Source: Fructilactobacillus myrtifloralis (GTDB lineage: Bacteria > Bacillota > Bacilli > Lactobacillales > Lactobacillaceae). From it: 64,000 nt of DNA. A program made the translations under genes and the position numbers. Positions 27,819 through 39,904 of the stretch are shown here, piece by piece (the stretch's first letter is position 1; every line of letters starts with the position of its first letter). Location of the stretch: positions 558,001-622,000 of the forward strand of contig NZ_CP097116.1 in the NCBI RefSeq assembly GCF_024029335.1, given 5' to 3'. The notes beneath the pieces were generated by a model that had not been told where the DNA came from, did no database searches, and saw only the letters and a program-made list of their open reading frames with translations.

Positions 27819-29912
27819 TTAGGCTTCGCCACCGTTTTGTTTAATAATATCTTCTTGAATGTTCTTTGGAACGGCCGTGTAGTGGTCAAATGACATCGTA
27901 AACGTTCCCCGACCTTGAGTAGCTGAACGCAGGTCCGTTACGTATCCAAACATTTCTGCCAATGGCACCATGGCGTGAATGTCTTCGGCCCCATCACGAG
28001 CTTCCATTCCTTCGATGTTTCCCCGTCGAGCGGTAACTTGACCCATTACGTCACCCATGTATTCTTCTGGAACCCGGATATCAACCTTCATGATTGGTTC
28101 CAAAATCTTAGGATCAGCTTTCTTAGCTGCTTCTCTGAGGGCTAATGAAGCGGCAATCTTGAAGGCTGCTTCACTAGAATCGACATCATGGTAACTACCA
28201 TCGTATAACTTGGCTTTCAAGTCAATCAATGGGTATCCGGCTAGAACACCGTTTTCCATAGCTTCTTTCAAACCTTGTTCAACAGATGGAATGTATTCAC
28301 GAGGCACAACCCCACCAACGATGGCGTCTTCAAAGGAGAATCCTTCCCCTTCAGCACTGGGCGTGAATTCGATGTAAACATCACCATATTGACCTTTACC
28401 ACCAGATTGCCGCACGAACTTACCTTCGGCGCTAACTTGCTTACTGAAGGCTTCCCGGTACGCAACTTGAGGAGCACCAATGGAAGCATCCACACCAAAC
28501 TCACGACGCATCCGTTCGATAATGATGTTCAACTGCAACTCACCCATTCCAGCAATGATCGTTTGACCAGTTTCTTGGTCAGTATTTGCTTGGAAGGTTG
28601 GGTCTTCTTCAGACAGTTTTTGTAAGGCCGTGTTCATCTTGTTTTGGTCGGCCTTGGTCTTTGGTTCGATGGAAACTTGGATCACTGGTTCTGGGAATTC
28701 CATTGATTCCAGAATCAACGGGTGATCTTGGTCCGTCAAGGAGTCTCCAGTCGTCGTGTTCTTCAAACCAATCGTAGCGGCGATATCACCAGAGAAAACT
28801 TCGGGGATTTCTTGCCGTTGGTCAGAGTGCATTTGCACTAGCCGACCGGCCCGTTCCCGTTTGCCCTTGGTAGCGTTCAAGATGTACGAACCGGATTCCA
28901 ACGTTCCCCGGTAAACCCGGATAAAGGTCAACCGACCAACGTATGGGTCCGTCATGATCTTGAAGGCCAAGGCAGCGAAGTCACCGTTATCATCAGCGCG
29001 AACTTCTACTTGCGCATCGTCATTTTCTGGATCAGTAGCCATGTAAGGACGAACTTCCAGTGGAGATGGCAGGTAGTCAATCACACCGTCCATCATCATT
29101 TGAACCCCTTTGTTCTTGTAAGCTGATCCAGCGTAAACTGGGTACAGTTCCAAGTTCAAAGTTGCCCGCCGAATTCCACCTTTGATGTCTTCTTCGGTTA
29201 GTTCTTCACCTTCCAAGAATTTACCCATCACGTCGTCGTCAACGTCGGCAACGGCTTCAATCATGCTTTCGCGCGCAGCTTGAGCCTTTTCTTGGTAGTC
29301 AGCTGGAATATCAACCGTATCCCAGTTTTCCCCTTCTTTATCTTCGTCGTAGACGTACGCCTTCATCTTCACCAGGTCAATAACCCCAGCAAAGTCGGAT
29401 TCAGCCCCAATCGGAACTTGCACCGGAACGGCGTTAGCGTGTAACCGGTCTTTAATGGTTTGCACGGACCAGTCAAAGTCGGCCCCCATTTTATCCATCT
29501 TGTTGATGAACACAATCCGGGGAACACTAAAGTCAGAACATTGTCGCCAAACCGTTTCAGTTTGGGGTTCTACTCCGGCTTCACCATCCATTACCACGAT
29601 TCCACCATCAAGCACCCGGAGGGAACGTTCCACTTCGGCCGTGAAGTCCACGTGTCCTGGAGTATCGATGATGTTAACCCGGTAACCCTTCCATTCGGCC
29701 GTCGTAGCGGCTGACTGGATGGTGATTCCCCGTTCTTTTTCTTCTTCCATGAAATCCATTTGGGAAGCTCCATCATGAGTTTCACCAATTTTGTGGATCC
29801 GACCCGTGTAGTAAAGTACCCGTTCAGTCGTCGTGGTTTTCCCAGCATCGATGTGGGCCACGATCCCGATGTTTCGGGTTTTGTCTAACGGAAATGCACG
29901 TTTGTTAGCCAT
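27819..29912 (-). CDS. fusA: Elongation factor G
   Basis: 697 residues, normal length. GTPase that moves tRNAs and mRNA after peptide bond formation. G1 [12 protein letters not shown] (about 18-29), switch I block [13 protein letters not shown]3 [14 protein letters not shown]4 NKMD, and domain IV loop [10 protein letters not shown] are seen. A terminator-like hairpin lies about 35 bases before its start, behind rpsG. Confidence 0.98.
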   Translation of the reverse strand: MANKRAFPLDKTRNIGIVAHIDAGKTTTTERVLYYTGRIHKIGETHDGASQMDFMEEEKERGITIQSAATTAEWKGYRVNIIDTPGHVDFTAEVERSLRVLDGGIVVMDGEAGVEPQTETVWRQCSDFSVPRIVFINKMDKMGADFDWSVQTIKDRLHANAVPVQVPIGAESDFAGVIDLVKMKAYVYDEDKEGENWDTVDIPADYQEKAQAARESMIEAVADVDDDVMGKFLEGEELTEEDIKGGIRRATLNLELYPVYAGSAYKNKGVQMMMDGVIDYLPSPLEVRPYMATDPENDDAQVEVRADDNGDFAALAFKIMTDPYVGRLTFIRVYRGTLESGSYILNATKGKRERAGRLVQMHSDQRQEIPEVFSGDIAATIGLKNTTTGDSLTDQDHPLILESMEFPEPVIQVSIEPKTKADQNKMNTALQKLSEEDPTFQANTDQETGQTIIAGMGELQLNIIIERMRREFGVDASIGAPQVAYREAFSKQVSAEGKFVRQSGGKGQYGDVYIEFTPSAEGEGFSFEDAIVGGVVPREYIPSVEQGLKEAMENGVLAGYPLIDLKAKLYDGSYHDVDSSEAAFKIAASLALREAAKKADPKILEPIMKVDIRVPEEYMGDVMGQVTARRGNIEGMEARDGAEDIHAMVPLAEMFGYVTDLRSATQGRGTFTMSFDHYTAVPKNIQEDIIKQNGGEA

Positions 29913-29941
29913 GTTAAACTCCTTTATTTTCTAATCATTCG

Positions 29942-29967
29942 AAAAAAGTGGCTAAATAATTAGCCAC
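29942..29967 (-). terminator. Intrinsic terminator-like hairpin between rpsG and fusA
   Basis: Perfect stem GTGGCTAA / TTAGCCAC with an ATAA-size loop (29967-29948) followed by T6 on the minus strand. There is no room for a complete promoter between it and fusA, so it would act as a partial attenuator inside the str operon. Confidence 0.8.
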
Positions 29968-29998
29968 CTCACCTTGCCAATCTGTAATCAGCAGCTGC

Positions 29999-30469
29999 TT
30001 ACCAACGGTAATGAGCGAAAGCCCGGTTGGCTTCGGCCATTTTGTGAGTATCTTCCCGTTTCTTCACTGCTGCTCCAGTGTTGTTTGAAGCATCGATAAT
30101 TTCTTTTGCAAGCCGGTCCGTCATGGTGTGTTCCCCACGTAGCCGGGCGTAGCTAACAATCCAACGTAACCCTAAAGTAGTTCTCCGGTTAGGACGAACT
30201 TCGATCGGAACTTGGTAGTTTGATCCACCAACCCGCCGGGCCTTAACTTCCAGCACTGGCATTACGTTTTTCATTGCTTCTTCAAAAACTTCAACTGGAT
30301 CGTTACCAGTTTGGTCTTTGATTTCTTCAAATGCACCGTATAAAATTTCTGATGCAGTTCCTCGCTTACCATCTAACATCAAGTGGTTGATTAACTTCGA
30401 AACCAACTTTGAGTTATAGATTGGATCAGGAAGGATTTCGCGTTGTTGAACTTTTCCTTTTCTAGGCAT
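29999..30469 (-). CDS. rpsG: 30S ribosomal protein S7
   Basis: 156 residues. Nucleates assembly of the small-subunit head. [55 protein letters not shown] and [20 protein letters not shown] are canonical. Confidence 0.98.
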   Translation of the reverse strand: MPRKGKVQQREILPDPIYNSKLVSKLINHLMLDGKRGTASEILYGAFEEIKDQTGNDPVEVFEEAMKNVMPVLEVKARRVGGSNYQVPIEVRPNRRTTLGLRWIVSYARLRGEHTMTDRLAKEIIDASNNTGAAVKKREDTHKMAEANRAFAHYRW

Positions 30470-30495
30470 CTAAAGGTCCTCCTCAATTAGTCGAT

Positions 30496-30915
30496 TTATT
30501 TCTTGTCCTTCGGCCGCTTCGTACCGTACTTCGAACGTCCTTGACGACGATCTTGAACTCCGGCAGTATCAAGCGCACCACGGATAACGTGGTAACGAAC
30601 CCCAGGTAAATCCTTTACACGACCACCACGGATTAAGACCACACTGTGTTCTTGTAAGTTGTGACCAATTCCAGGAATGTAAGCCGTTACTTCGTACAAG
30701 TTTGAAAGCCGCACACGAGCGTACTTCCGCAAGGCCGAGTTAGGCTTCTTTGGTGTCATCGTTCCCACACGAGTAGCAACTCCCCGTTTTTGTGGTGAGG
30801 CATTCCGTGTTGGTTTCTTCTTGTAACTGTTGTAGCCAAAGCCAAGGGCTGGCGACTTTGATTTAGAACTTCTAGATTTACGACCTTTTCTAACTAATTG
30901 GTTAATGGTAGGCAT
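30496..30915 (-). CDS. rpsL: 30S ribosomal protein S12
   Basis: 139 residues. Decoding-centre protein. [33 protein letters not shown] with the streptomycin-related Lys in [27 protein letters not shown] and [10 protein letters not shown] are present; nothing in these blocks looks like a resistance change. First gene of the rpsL-rpsG-fusA operon. Confidence 0.98.
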   Translation of the reverse strand: MPTINQLVRKGRKSRSSKSKSPALGFGYNSYKKKPTRNASPQKRGVATRVGTMTPKKPNSALRKYARVRLSNLYEVTAYIPGIGHNLQEHSVVLIRGGRVKDLPGVRYHVIRGALDTAGVQDRRQGRSKYGTKRPKDKK

Positions 30916-31016
30916 CTAAAAAGTCCTCCTTTCGTAAAATTTGAGTTGTAAGTCCACACATCCAGGCGGACCATTTTTTGGGTAAAACCACTTAACTTAA
31001 GATAAGCACAATGAGT

Positions 31017-31045
31017 AGCTTACCACGCTCCCCTCTCCCTGTCAA
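31017..31045 (-). promoter_or_regulatory. Promoter of rpsL-rpsG-fusA
   Basis: TTGACA (31045-31040) and TAAGCT (31022-31017), 17-base spacer, about 100 bases upstream of rpsL. Confidence 0.7.
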
Positions 31046-31086
31046 CCGCGCTTACGTATTTCTCCTTAGTAAAAAGGAGGAGTTGG

Positions 31087-31761
31087 ATGGGATTACTTTG
31101 GTTTTATTGGGGCTGCTGTTGGGGCTCATTTTTAACCGTGGTGGCAACGAGGACGTGCGCGGGAGAACCGTTTTGGCGGGGGCGCTCTTACTGTCAGACC
31201 TGCGGACAGCAACTACACTGGTGGGAACTCCTTCCCCTGGTGAGTTTCATTTGGCAACGGGGTCGCTGTCGCGCCTGTCACGTGCGGCTCCCGGTTCACC
31301 TGCTCGGTTGGGAACTAACCGCCGGCAGTTGCGTGTTGCTCAGCCCGCCAATTAGTTGGGCAAACGTCAGTTGGTTAGCCTTCTTACTGGGCTTGCAACT
31401 TTTAAGTACCTGTGACGCCACCTGCCGGTGCTTTCCGGGTTGGACCATGATTCCCCTGGTTAGTCTGGGGCTGCTCGTTACCGTCCACTCACAACTAGTC
31501 TGCTTGCTTCTCAGTGGCGGGTACCTCTGCTCGTTAAGCCTGAACCGGCACGAACACTGGTTAGGCAACGGCGATCTCGACGTGTTGTGGTTATTGCTAC
31601 TCGTCTTTCCGCTCGCAACCTGGTGCCTGATCGTGTTGGGCGCGGCCCTTGGTGGCCTGGGATTACTCGCGTGGCGGCGGCAACGGACCCTGCCGTTCTT
31701 ACCGCCCTTATTTGTTAGTACCCTGCTGGTGTTAGCTAGGGCTAGTTGCTTCCCCCCGTAA
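31087..31761 (+). CDS. comC: Prepilin peptidase (A24, ComC/PilD type)
   Basis: 224 residues, nearly all hydrophobic with about six to seven membrane helices. Aspartic protease that cuts and prepares the ComG pseudopilins for DNA uptake. Seen: the N-terminal GSFLTVVATR block (13-22), the zinc-type cytoplasmic loop with two CxxC pairs (CQTCGQQ about 36-39 and CRAC about 61-64), and two candidate catalytic aspartates, in STCDATC (about 108) and in GNGDLD (about 162-164). ATG at 31087 follows AAAGGAGGAG. It is more Cys- and Trp-rich than its relatives usually are. A single gene on the plus strand between the str operon and xpt. Confidence 0.82.
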   Translation: MGLLWFYWGCCWGSFLTVVATRTCAGEPFWRGRSYCQTCGQQLHWWELLPLVSFIWQRGRCRACHVRLPVHLLGWELTAGSCVLLSPPISWANVSWLAFLLGLQLLSTCDATCRCFPGWTMIPLVSLGLLVTVHSQLVCLLLSGGYLCSLSLNRHEHWLGNGDLDVLWLLLLVFPLATWCLIVLGAALGGLGLLAWRRQRTLPFLPPLFVSTLLVLARASCFPP

Positions 31762-31774
31762 TTCAGCGTAAGAT
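31746..31774 (+). promoter_or_regulatory. Promoter of the xpt riboswitch transcript
   Basis: TTGCTT (31746-31751) and TAAGAT (31769-31774), 17-base spacer, overlapping the end of comC and leading directly into the aptamer. Confidence 0.6.
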
Positions 31775-31791
31775 AAACAACAAAGCCAACT

Positions 31792-31888
31792 ACTTATATA
31801 TGGTCAGAATCGGCTGACCGTTTCTACTCAGAACCGCAATTCTGAACTATAAGTGGGAATCTGCCCACGCTCACCGTGGGCTTTTTAT
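31792..31888 (+). ncRNA. Purine (guanine-type) riboswitch with terminator
   Basis: Aptamer 31792-31854: P1 arms ACTTATA / TATAAGT, P2 hairpin around GGTCAG..CTGACC, the J2/3 GTTTCTAC, P3 hairpin TCAGAA..TTCTGA, and the J3/1 base before TATAAGT is C, the guanine/xanthine-type choice. The expression platform is a terminator CCCACG / CGTGGG followed by CTTTTTATTT at 31863-31888. Purine excess should turn xpt off. Confidence 0.93.
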
Positions 31889-31901
31889 TTAGGGGGATAC
31901 T

Positions 31902-32474
31902 ATGGAAGCACTTAAACACGCCATTGAAACACAGGGAACCGTTTTACCAGGCAACATCTTGAAGGTCAACTCATTTTTAAACCACCAAATCGATCCCCAG
32001 CTGATGCAACAAATCGGCACCACCTTTGCCGACGCGTTTAAAAGCGCCGGAATCACGAAGGTGCTAACCGTAGAAGCATCAGGAATTGCGCCCGCGGTCA
32101 TGACCGGGCTGGCCATGCACCTTCCGGTCGTGTTCGCCCGAAAGAGTAAGTCGTTAGTGGTAAAAGACGACGTCTACAGTGCGGAAGTGTATTCCTACAC
32201 GAAGCACACGACGAACCACATCTACATTGAAAAACCCTTTTTGCAGCAGTCCGACCGGGTGTTAATCATTGACGACTTTTTAGCCAATGGTGAAGCCACA
32301 AAGGGGTTGATCAAGATTACGGAGGCCGCTGGGGCCCACGTGGGTGGGATCGGAATCGTGATTGAAAAGACCTTTCAACCGGGCGGGGCCTACCTGCGAG
32401 AACATGGATACCCGGTCGTTTCCCTGGCCCGAATTGCCTCGTTAGCCAATCAAACGGTAACGTTTGCCGACTAA
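31902..32474 (+). CDS. xpt: Xanthine phosphoribosyltransferase
   Basis: 190 residues. Salvages xanthine to XMP with PRPP. MEALKHAIETQGTVLPGNILKVNSFLNHQIDP is the standard start (in parts), TVEASGIAPAVMTGLA is the xanthine-side loop, and the PRPP loop is VLIIDDFLANGEAT. Controlled by the riboswitch just upstream. No xanthine permease gene follows; the next gene is convergent rpoC. Confidence 0.95.
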   Translation: MEALKHAIETQGTVLPGNILKVNSFLNHQIDPQLMQQIGTTFADAFKSAGITKVLTVEASGIAPAVMTGLAMHLPVVFARKSKSLVVKDDVYSAEVYSYTKHTTNHIYIEKPFLQQSDRVLIIDDFLANGEATKGLIKITEAAGAHVGGIGIVIEKTFQPGGAYLREHGYPVVSLARIASLANQTVTFAD

Positions 32475-32495
32475 TTCCGATTACAAAATTCCACA

Positions 32496-32534
32496 GAAAA
32501 AAGGACGATTACATGTTGTAATCGTCCTTTTTCA
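32496..32534. terminator. Bidirectional terminator between xpt and rpoC
   Basis: Stem GGACGATTACA / TTGTAATCGTCC with a very small loop, A6 on the left and T5 on the right; serves both convergent units. Confidence 0.93.
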
Positions 32535-32543
32535 GTTCCCGTT

Positions 32544-35500
32544 TTATTCAGGTGCGTCGTCGTGATCCACGCTAGCCGTTGGATCAGAAGCGGCGGGTAC
32601 CTCTTGGTCAGTTGCTTGTCCCAGTTCTTCTGGTTCGATGTCTTCATATTCATGAACACCCGTTCCGGCTGGTAACAACTTCCCGATAATTACGTTCTCT
32701 TTCAGTCCAATCAACGGATCGACCTTGCCCCGAATGGCAGCATCGGTCAAGACCCGAGTGGTTTCTTGGAAGGAAGCGGCGGATAGGAAACTGTTCGTTT
32801 CGAGCGCTGCCTTAGTGATTCCCAGTAGAACTGGGCGGGCCGTGGCTGGCACTTTTCCAGTCATCACGGCATCCCGGTTTTGTTCCTTGAAATCATCAAT
32901 GTCAATCAAAGTTCCTGGCAGAATGTCAGTGTCGCCCGGATCCATGACCCGCACCTTTCGTAACATCTGCCGTACCATGATTTCGGCATGCTTATCGTTC
33001 ACTTCCACCCCTTGGCGCCGGTACACTTCTTGCACAGCCGTCAGGAGGTAGGTTTCCGTTGACAGGGTATCCCGAATCTTCAAGAGTTCCTTTGGATCAA
33101 TCGAACCTTCGTTCAAGGCTTCTCCACGGCGAACCGTGTCCCCTTCAGCAACGCGCATCCGCGCTGTCAATGGAACCTTGTACTTTCTGGTATCGGCTTT
33201 TCCTTGGATCGTGATTTCCTTAACCCCTTCAGCCGGATCCTCTTCGATTAATTCAACCACTCCAGTTACTTCACTGATGGTTGACTTACCCTTTGGATTC
33301 CGTGCTTCAAAGATTTCTTGAACCCGGGGAAGCCCCTGGGTAATATCAGTGTTACTTGCAACCCCTCCAGTATGGAAAGTCCGCAAGGTTAACTGCGTTC
33401 CAGGTTCCCCGATTGATTGAGCAGCCACCGTTCCAACTGCTTCTCCAACTTCAACCTCATCACCAGTGGCGAGGTTTTGCCCGTAACAACGTTCACAAAC
33501 CCCGTGGGCAGTGTTACAAGTGAAGGCCGACCGAATTTCAACGGCTTCAATTCCGGCATCAACAATTTCTTGCGCCTTCTTGTCGTCAATCATGTCGTTC
33601 GGACGAACAATTACTGCTCCCGTTTGCGGGTTCTTGACCGTCTTCATGGCATTCCGACCGAGAATCCGGTCATAGAGTGGTTCGATCATTTCGTTCCCCT
33701 CTTTAATGGCCGTTACGGTCAAACCACGGTCGGTTCCACAATCTTTTTCCCGGATGATGACGTCTTGAGCCACGTCAACCAACCGCCGGGTTAAGTACCC
33801 TGAGTTGGCCGTCTTCAAGGCCGTATCGGTCATCCCTTTCCGGGCACCGTGGGTTGAAATGAACATTTCCAACACGGACATTCCTTCCCGGAAGTTCGAG
33901 GTAATCGGCAACTCCATGATCTTTCCATCAGGAGAAGCCATCAAGCCCCGCATTCCGGCTAACTGCGTAAAGTTAGAGATGTTTCCCCGGGCTCCGGAAT
34001 CACTCATCATAAAGATTGGGTTTTCTGGATCGAAGTTCTTCATCAGTTGATCTTGGATTTCATCCCGTGCATCGTTCCAGACGTTCACAACCCGTTCGTA
34101 CCGTTCTTGATCGGTAATCAGTCCCCGCCGGAATTGCTTGGTAATCGTGTCCACCTTTTTGTGCGCAGCTGCCACAACTTCAGGCTTTTCGCGCAGGTTC
34201 ATGATGTCGGCCATTCCGACCGTCAACCCGGACTTCGTGGATTCATCGTTTCCGAGATCCTTGATCCGGTCCAGCAGTTCAGAGGTTTCTGTCACCTTGT
34301 ACTGGTTGTAAACTTCGGCAATGATGTCTGATAAAAAGCCCTTCTTGAATGGTTTTACCAGTTCAGCATTGTCAATGTGTTCGTGAATGTCTTCGCCGGG
34401 TTCCAAGAAGTAGTTATCTGGAACGTACCCATGTAGGTTCGTTTCCGTTGGTTCGTTCAGGTAGGTAAAGGCCTTCGGTAAAATCTTGTTGAAGATCACC
34501 TTTCCAACGGACGTCACCATGATCTTATCCTGTTGGTCATCCGTAAAGGGCTTATCTGGATAAGCAGCGGCCGGAATCCCGATCCGACTGTGCCAGTGAA
34601 CCAAACCATCACGGTAAGCCAGGTCCACTTCGTCTGGGTCGTTGAAGATCATGCCTTCACCTTCCCGACCGGCTTCTTCCATCGTGAGGTAATAGTTCCC
34701 AATTACCATATCTTGCGATGGTGCCACAACTGGTTTTCCGTCCTTGGGTGCCAAAATGTGACCGGCAGCGGCCATCAAGAGCCGTGATTCTGCTTGGGCT
34801 TCGTCAGATAACGGCACGTGAATGGCCATCTGGTCTCCATCAAAGTCGGCGTTATAAGCGGCACAAACTAGGGGATGCAACCGCATTGACTTCCCACTCA
34901 CCAGTACAGGTTCGAAGGCTTGAATTCCCAACCGGTGCAGCGTTGGGGCCCGGTTCAAGAGAACGGGGTGTTCTTTAATTACGTCAGGCAGCACGTCAAA
35001 GACAACGTCATCCTTACGTTCGATTTCGCGTTTCGCGTTCTTAACGTTCGAAGCTAAACCCCGTTCCACCAGTTCATGCATGATGAATGGTTTGAACAGT
35101 TCGAGTGCCATGGAAACTGGCAGTCCCATTTGACTTAACTTCAACCACGGACCCACGTCGATAACGGAACGACCAGAGTAGTCGACCCGTTTTCCCAGTA
35201 GGTTTTGCCGGAACCGTCCTTGCTTCCCCTTCAAGAGGTGGGACAAGGACTTCAGTGGCCGGTTTCCTGGACCAGCGACCGGCCGACCACGCCGCCCGTT
35301 ATCGATCAACGCATCCACGGCTTCTTGGAGCATCCGCTTTTCGTTTTGAACGATAATGCCAGGGGCGTGTAAATCGAGCAGGCGTTTCAACCGGTTGTTC
35401 CGGTTAATCACCCGCCGGTACAAGTCGTTTAGATCAGAGGTCGCAAACCGACCCCCTTCAAGTTGTACCATCGGCCGTAAGTCAGGTGGCATAACGGGAA

Positions 35501-36191
35501 TGGCATCCATGACCATCCATGCCAGTTGGTTCCCAGAGGTTAAGAAGGCTTCCAGAATGTCTAAGCGGCGAATGGCCCGGGTCCGTTTTTGCCCGGTTGC
35601 GGACTTCAATTCCGCCTTTAACTCGGTTACTTCTTTTTCCAGGTCCACGTCATCGAGCAACGTCCGAATGGCTTCGGCCCCGATTTCAGCGTGGAACCGG
35701 TTCCCGTATTCGCGCTTTTTGTCCCGGTATTCTTGTTCCGTCAGGAGTTGTTTCTTTTCCATCGGGGTGTTCCCAGGATCGGTCACTACGTAGGCTGCGA
35801 AGTAAATAACTTCTTCCAGTGACCGGGGACTCATGTCCAACACTAGCCCCATCCGACTAGGGATTCCCTTGTAGTACCAAATGTGGGTTACCGGAGCGGC
35901 TAATTCGATGTGACCCATGCGTTCACGTCGAACCTTAGCCCGCGTCACTTCTACTCCACACCGATCACAGACAATTCCCTTGTACCGGATCCCTTTGTAC
36001 TTTCCACAGGCACATTTCCAGTCCTTGGTTGGTCCAAAGATCCGTTCGTCGAATAATCCGTCTTTTTCGGGTTTCAACGTCCGGTAGTTAATGGTTTCTG
36101 GTTTTTTGACTTCTCCAAAGGACCAACTACGAATGGTCTCTGGAGCGGCTAAACCAACTTGCATGCTCTTAAATTTGTTGACATCAACCAT
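32544..36191 (-). CDS. rpoC: DNA-directed RNA polymerase subunit beta'
   Basis: 1215 residues from the ATG at 36191 ([10 protein letters not shown]), placed after AGGAGGGA; an ATG two codons earlier is almost on the binding site. N-terminal zinc site [19 protein letters not shown], catalytic Mg loop [10 protein letters not shown] (about 450), a second zinc site with [13 protein letters not shown], and trigger-loop region [24 protein letters not shown] (in parts) are intact. Downstream partner of rpoB, 24 bases apart. Confidence 0.98.
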   Translation of the reverse strand: MVDVNKFKSMQVGLAAPETIRSWSFGEVKKPETINYRTLKPEKDGLFDERIFGPTKDWKCACGKYKGIRYKGIVCDRCGVEVTRAKVRRERMGHIELAAPVTHIWYYKGIPSRMGLVLDMSPRSLEEVIYFAAYVVTDPGNTPMEKKQLLTEQEYRDKKREYGNRFHAEIGAEAIRTLLDDVDLEKEVTELKAELKSATGQKRTRAIRRLDILEAFLTSGNQLAWMVMDAIPVMPPDLRPMVQLEGGRFATSDLNDLYRRVINRNNRLKRLLDLHAPGIIVQNEKRMLQEAVDALIDNGRRGRPVAGPGNRPLKSLSHLLKGKQGRFRQNLLGKRVDYSGRSVIDVGPWLKLSQMGLPVSMALELFKPFIMHELVERGLASNVKNAKREIERKDDVVFDVLPDVIKEHPVLLNRAPTLHRLGIQAFEPVLVSGKSMRLHPLVCAAYNADFDGDQMAIHVPLSDEAQAESRLLMAAAGHILAPKDGKPVVAPSQDMVIGNYYLTMEEAGREGEGMIFNDPDEVDLAYRDGLVHWHSRIGIPAAAYPDKPFTDDQQDKIMVTSVGKVIFNKILPKAFTYLNEPTETNLHGYVPDNYFLEPGEDIHEHIDNAELVKPFKKGFLSDIIAEVYNQYKVTETSELLDRIKDLGNDESTKSGLTVGMADIMNLREKPEVVAAAHKKVDTITKQFRRGLITDQERYERVVNVWNDARDEIQDQLMKNFDPENPIFMMSDSGARGNISNFTQLAGMRGLMASPDGKIMELPITSNFREGMSVLEMFISTHGARKGMTDTALKTANSGYLTRRLVDVAQDVIIREKDCGTDRGLTVTAIKEGNEMIEPLYDRILGRNAMKTVKNPQTGAVIVRPNDMIDDKKAQEIVDAGIEAVEIRSAFTCNTAHGVCERCYGQNLATGDEVEVGEAVGTVAAQSIGEPGTQLTLRTFHTGGVASNTDITQGLPRVQEIFEARNPKGKSTISEVTGVVELIEEDPAEGVKEITIQGKADTRKYKVPLTARMRVAEGDTVRRGEALNEGSIDPKELLKIRDTLSTETYLLTAVQEVYRRQGVEVNDKHAEIMVRQMLRKVRVMDPGDTDILPGTLIDIDDFKEQNRDAVMTGKVPATARPVLLGITKAALETNSFLSAASFQETTRVLTDAAIRGKVDPLIGLKENVIIGKLLPAGTGVHEYEDIEPEELGQATDQEVPAASDPTASVDHDDAPE

Positions 36192-36214
36192 TGGCATTCC
36201 CTCCTTACTCAGTT

Positions 36215-39200
36215 TTACTGATCTTGTTGCTCAGCGTCATCAGGGCTAGCTGCGTGACTAGCTTCTGGTTCGGCTTCGGTTTGTTTGGCAGCTTGTTCGT
36301 GCGCCACCTTGTTTAAAGCGTTCACATTGACAACTTCATCGTCTTCATCCATATCCCGGAGATCGATTGGTTGGTGGTTAGCTCCTAACACTTTCATGTC
36401 TAGTCCGAGGGCTTGCAATTCTTTAACCAGGACCCGGAAGGATTCTGGAACCCCTGGTTTTGGAATTGGATCACCCTTGACGATGGCTTCGTAGGTTTTA
36501 ACCCGGCCCACCACGTCATCGGACTTGTAAGTCAGAATTTCTTGGAGGGTGTGTGCAGCCCCGTAGGCTTCCAGGGCCCAAACTTCCATTTCACCGAACC
36601 GCTGACCCCCAAACTGAGCTTTTCCACCCAGTGGTTGTTGCGTAACCAAGGAGTAAGGTCCAATGGAACGAGCGTGAATCTTGTCTTCTGACATATGGTT
36701 CAGCTTCAGGTACCCCATGACACCCACGGCGACTGGTTTATCAAATGGTTCTCCCGTCCGACCGTCGTACAGGATCGTCTTCCCGTCGTGGGACATCCCG
36801 GCTTCGCGAACCGCATCCCAAACGTCAGCACTGGTTGCTCCATCAAAGACTGGTGAGGAAACGTGAATTCCCAGTTTCTTTGCTGCCATTCCGAGGTGCA
36901 TTTCCAGCACCTGACCAATGTTCATCCGCGATGGAACTCCCATGGGACTCAGTAGAATGTCAACTGGGGTTCCGTCTGGCATGTATGGCATGTCTTCTTC
37001 TGGAACCACGATGGACACCGTCCCTTTGTTTCCGTGCTTACCGGCCATCTTGTCTCCGACTTGCAACTTCCGTTTTTGGGCAATGTAAACCCGGACCATC
37101 TTGTTAACGCCCGGTTGGAGTTCGTCCCCATTTTCACGTGAGAAGACCTTTACGTCTTGAACCACCCCGTCGGCACCGTGCGGCACCCGCAAGGAAGTAT
37201 CACGAACTTCCCGTGATTTTTCTCCGAAGATGGCATGTAGGAGCCGTTCTTCAGAAGACAACTCTGTCATTCCCTTTGGAGTTACCTTACCAACCAAGAT
37301 GTCACCGTCGTGGACTTCTGCCCCGATCCGGACAATCCCATTTTCGTCGAGGTCCTTTAAGGCATCCTCGCCCACGTTTGGAATTTCGCGGGTCATTTCC
37401 TCAGGTCCTAACTTGGTGTCCCGCGTTTCTGATTCGTATTCTTCAATGTGAATCGAAGTGTAGGAATCTTCTTTAACGAGTTTTTCGCTAATCGCGATGG
37501 CATCTTCGAAGTTGTAACCCTGCCAGGTCATGAAGGCCACCGTTGGGTTTTGTCCCAAGGCCAGTTCTCCACTTTCCATGGCTGGTCCGTCGGCGATGAT
37601 TTCGTCGGCATCAACGTGATCACCAGTTTTTACGATTGGCGTTTGGTTATAGTTCATTCCGTTGTTAGACCGCATGAACTTCGTGAGTTCATAGGTATCT
37701 AACGTGCCGTTGTCGCGGCGAATCTTAATTTCACGCGCATCAACGTATTCCACCGTTCCGGGGTACTTCACAATCTTAGCAACTCCCGAGTCATGGGCCG
37801 TCTTGTATTCCATTCCCGTTCCCACTAGAGGAGCGTGCGGATTTAACAATGGCACCGCTTGCCGTTGCATGTTAGAACCCATCAGGGCCCGGTTGGAGTC
37901 ATCGTTTTCCAAGAACGGAATACATGCCGTGGCGACTGAAACCACTTGCTTAGGCGAAACGTCCATGTAATCAACGTCATCGGTGTTGGCTTCCACGTAT
38001 TCGGACTTATCCCGCGCCATGACCTCGTGATCGCGGAAGGAACCGTCCGGATTCAACGGGGAGTTGGCCTGGGCAATCACGTATTTATCTTCGTCGCCGG
38101 CCGTGAGGTAATCAATCTTGTCGGTTACCTTGTGGGTATTCCAATCCACCCGCCGGTATGGGGATTCAATAAAGCCGTACTTGTTAACCCGTGCGTATCC
38201 AGAGAAGGAGTTAATCAACCCAATGTTTGGACCTTCGGGCGTTTCAATCGGACAAATCCGGCCGTAGTGGGTATAGTTAACGTCTCGAACTTCGTATCCA
38301 GCCCGGTCCCGAGTAATTCCCCCTGGTCCTAAGGCAGACAGCCGCCGTTTGTGGGTTAATTCCCCTAACGGGTTCGTTTGGTCCATGAACTGAGATAGTT
38401 GCGAGGATCCAAAGAATTCCTTTACAGAGGCCACTACCGGTCGAATGTTAATCAGTTGTTGGGGCGTAACCGTGGCCGTATCTTGAATTGACATCCGTTC
38501 CCGAACCACCCGTTCCATCCGGGATAATCCGATCCGGAATTGGTTTTGCAACAATTCACCAACCGAACGAACCCGCCGGTTACTCAAGTGGTCTATGTCA
38601 TCAACTGAGCCAAGCCCTTCTTGCAGGTTAAAGAAGTAGTTAACCTGGGCTAACATGTCGGCTGGGGTAATGTGCTTGTAATCCAAGCTAATGTTGTCGT
38701 TCCCAACAACGGGAACCACTTTTTCAGGATCCGCATTGGAATAAACCTTAATGATTTGGACCGTTACGGGATCCGTTACAACTGCTTCTGCAGACGGGGT
38801 AAACGTGTAGGCCTTGAAGTCTGGACGATCCAAGTAGGGAGCCAGTTTCTTCATGAGTTCCTTTTCCACGATGTCACCCTTGTTGGCGATGATTTCACCC
38901 GTATCTGGATCCGCTAAGGTTTCTGCTAACGCAGCTCCCATCAAGCGGTTCTTTAGGCTTAACTTTTCGTTGGTCTTGTACCGACCAACGGGCGCCATGT
39001 CATACCGCTTGGGATCAAAGAACCGAGTCGTTAACAGGTTCCGCGAGGATTCCGCCGTCTTCGGTTCCCCAGGACGCAACCGTTCGTAGATATCCTTCAG
39101 GGCTTCTTCAACCCGGGAATCGCTGGCATCTTTGTGAACGTCCTTTTCCAAGGTCAGGTTCAAAGTATCACTCGTGGAGCCAAAGATTTCAGTAATTTCG

Positions 39201-39850
39201 TCATCAGACCCAAACCCGAGCGCCCGGACTAATTCAGTGATCGGCAGCTTCCGCGTCCGGTCAATCCGGATGTACGAAATGTTTTTGGCATCCGTCGCAA
39301 ATTCCATCCAAGCCCCCCGGTTAGGAATCACCGTGGCACTGTAAATTTCACGACCGTTTTTATCAAGTTCCTTGTGGTAGTAAGCACCAGGAGAACGAAC
39401 TAATTGCGAAACAATTACCCGTTCTGCTCCATTAATAATGAAGGTTCCTTGGTCAGTCATCAGAGGCAAGTCCCCAAAGAAAACGTCTTGGGTCTTGATT
39501 TCTCCAGTTTCATGATTAGTTAATTTGAGGGTCACGTGCAGGGGAGCGGAGTAGTTAACTTCGTGAGCCCGTGCTTCCGCAACCGTGTACTTTGGTTCCA
39601 ATAGTTGGTAATCAACGAAGTCTAACGATAACTTCCCTTGGAAGTCGTCAATCGGCATGATGTCTTTAAACATCTCACGGAGCCCTTCGTCTAAGAACCA
39701 GTTGTAAGAATCGGTTTGCACCTCAATCAAGTTTGGGAGGTCTAAGACCTTCTTGATTCTGGCGTAACTCCGCCGGGTTCTATGTTTCCCGTACTTAACA
39801 ACGTTACCGGCCATTGCTTGCGGTGTGTTTACCTTCAAGTCTTCTGCCAA
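36215..39850 (-). CDS. rpoB: DNA-directed RNA polymerase subunit beta
   Basis: 1211 residues from a TTG start at 39850 ([15 protein letters not shown]...), about nine bases after AAGGAGGG; the longer frame from 39943 would run through leader hairpins. Blocks [12 protein letters not shown], the rifampicin region [20 protein letters not shown] (with [10 protein letters not shown] following) with normal residues, and KMAGRHGNKG-like [13 protein letters not shown] are present. The C-terminal tail is acidic and poorly conserved. Confidence 0.98.
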   Translation of the reverse strand: MAEDLKVNTPQAMAGNVVKYGKHRTRRSYARIKKVLDLPNLIEVQTDSYNWFLDEGLREMFKDIMPIDDFQGKLSLDFVDYQLLEPKYTVAEARAHEVNYSAPLHVTLKLTNHETGEIKTQDVFFGDLPLMTDQGTFIINGAERVIVSQLVRSPGAYYHKELDKNGREIYSATVIPNRGAWMEFATDAKNISYIRIDRTRKLPITELVRALGFGSDDEITEIFGSTSDTLNLTLEKDVHKDASDSRVEEALKDIYERLRPGEPKTAESSRNLLTTRFFDPKRYDMAPVGRYKTNEKLSLKNRLMGAALAETLADPDTGEIIANKGDIVEKELMKKLAPYLDRPDFKAYTFTPSAEAVVTDPVTVQIIKVYSNADPEKVVPVVGNDNISLDYKHITPADMLAQVNYFFNLQEGLGSVDDIDHLSNRRVRSVGELLQNQFRIGLSRMERVVRERMSIQDTATVTPQQLINIRPVVASVKEFFGSSQLSQFMDQTNPLGELTHKRRLSALGPGGITRDRAGYEVRDVNYTHYGRICPIETPEGPNIGLINSFSGYARVNKYGFIESPYRRVDWNTHKVTDKIDYLTAGDEDKYVIAQANSPLNPDGSFRDHEVMARDKSEYVEANTDDVDYMDVSPKQVVSVATACIPFLENDDSNRALMGSNMQRQAVPLLNPHAPLVGTGMEYKTAHDSGVAKIVKYPGTVEYVDAREIKIRRDNGTLDTYELTKFMRSNNGMNYNQTPIVKTGDHVDADEIIADGPAMESGELALGQNPTVAFMTWQGYNFEDAIAISEKLVKEDSYTSIHIEEYESETRDTKLGPEEMTREIPNVGEDALKDLDENGIVRIGAEVHDGDILVGKVTPKGMTELSSEERLLHAIFGEKSREVRDTSLRVPHGADGVVQDVKVFSRENGDELQPGVNKMVRVYIAQKRKLQVGDKMAGKHGNKGTVSIVVPEEDMPYMPDGTPVDILLSPMGVPSRMNIGQVLEMHLGMAAKKLGIHVSSPVFDGATSADVWDAVREAGMSHDGKTILYDGRTGEPFDKPVAVGVMGYLKLNHMSEDKIHARSIGPYSLVTQQPLGGKAQFGGQRFGEMEVWALEAYGAAHTLQEILTYKSDDVVGRVKTYEAIVKGDPIPKPGVPESFRVLVKELQALGLDMKVLGANHQPIDLRDMDEDDEVVNVNALNKVAHEQAAKQTEAEPEASHAASPDDAEQQDQ

Positions 39851-39904
39851 GTTGTTCACCCTCCTTATAAATCTCGCGAACTGAAATGTTACAATTTGAT
39901 TACA

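Noticed and set aside
27635-27844. Plus-strand open frame in the fusA-rpsJ spacer
   Set aside because: It crosses the fusA terminator and the S10 promoter and has no family similarity.
37138-37476. Long open frames antisense to rpoB, rpoC, fusA and other large genes
   Set aside because: They follow from codon bias of the real genes on the other strand and lack binding sites and family motifs.
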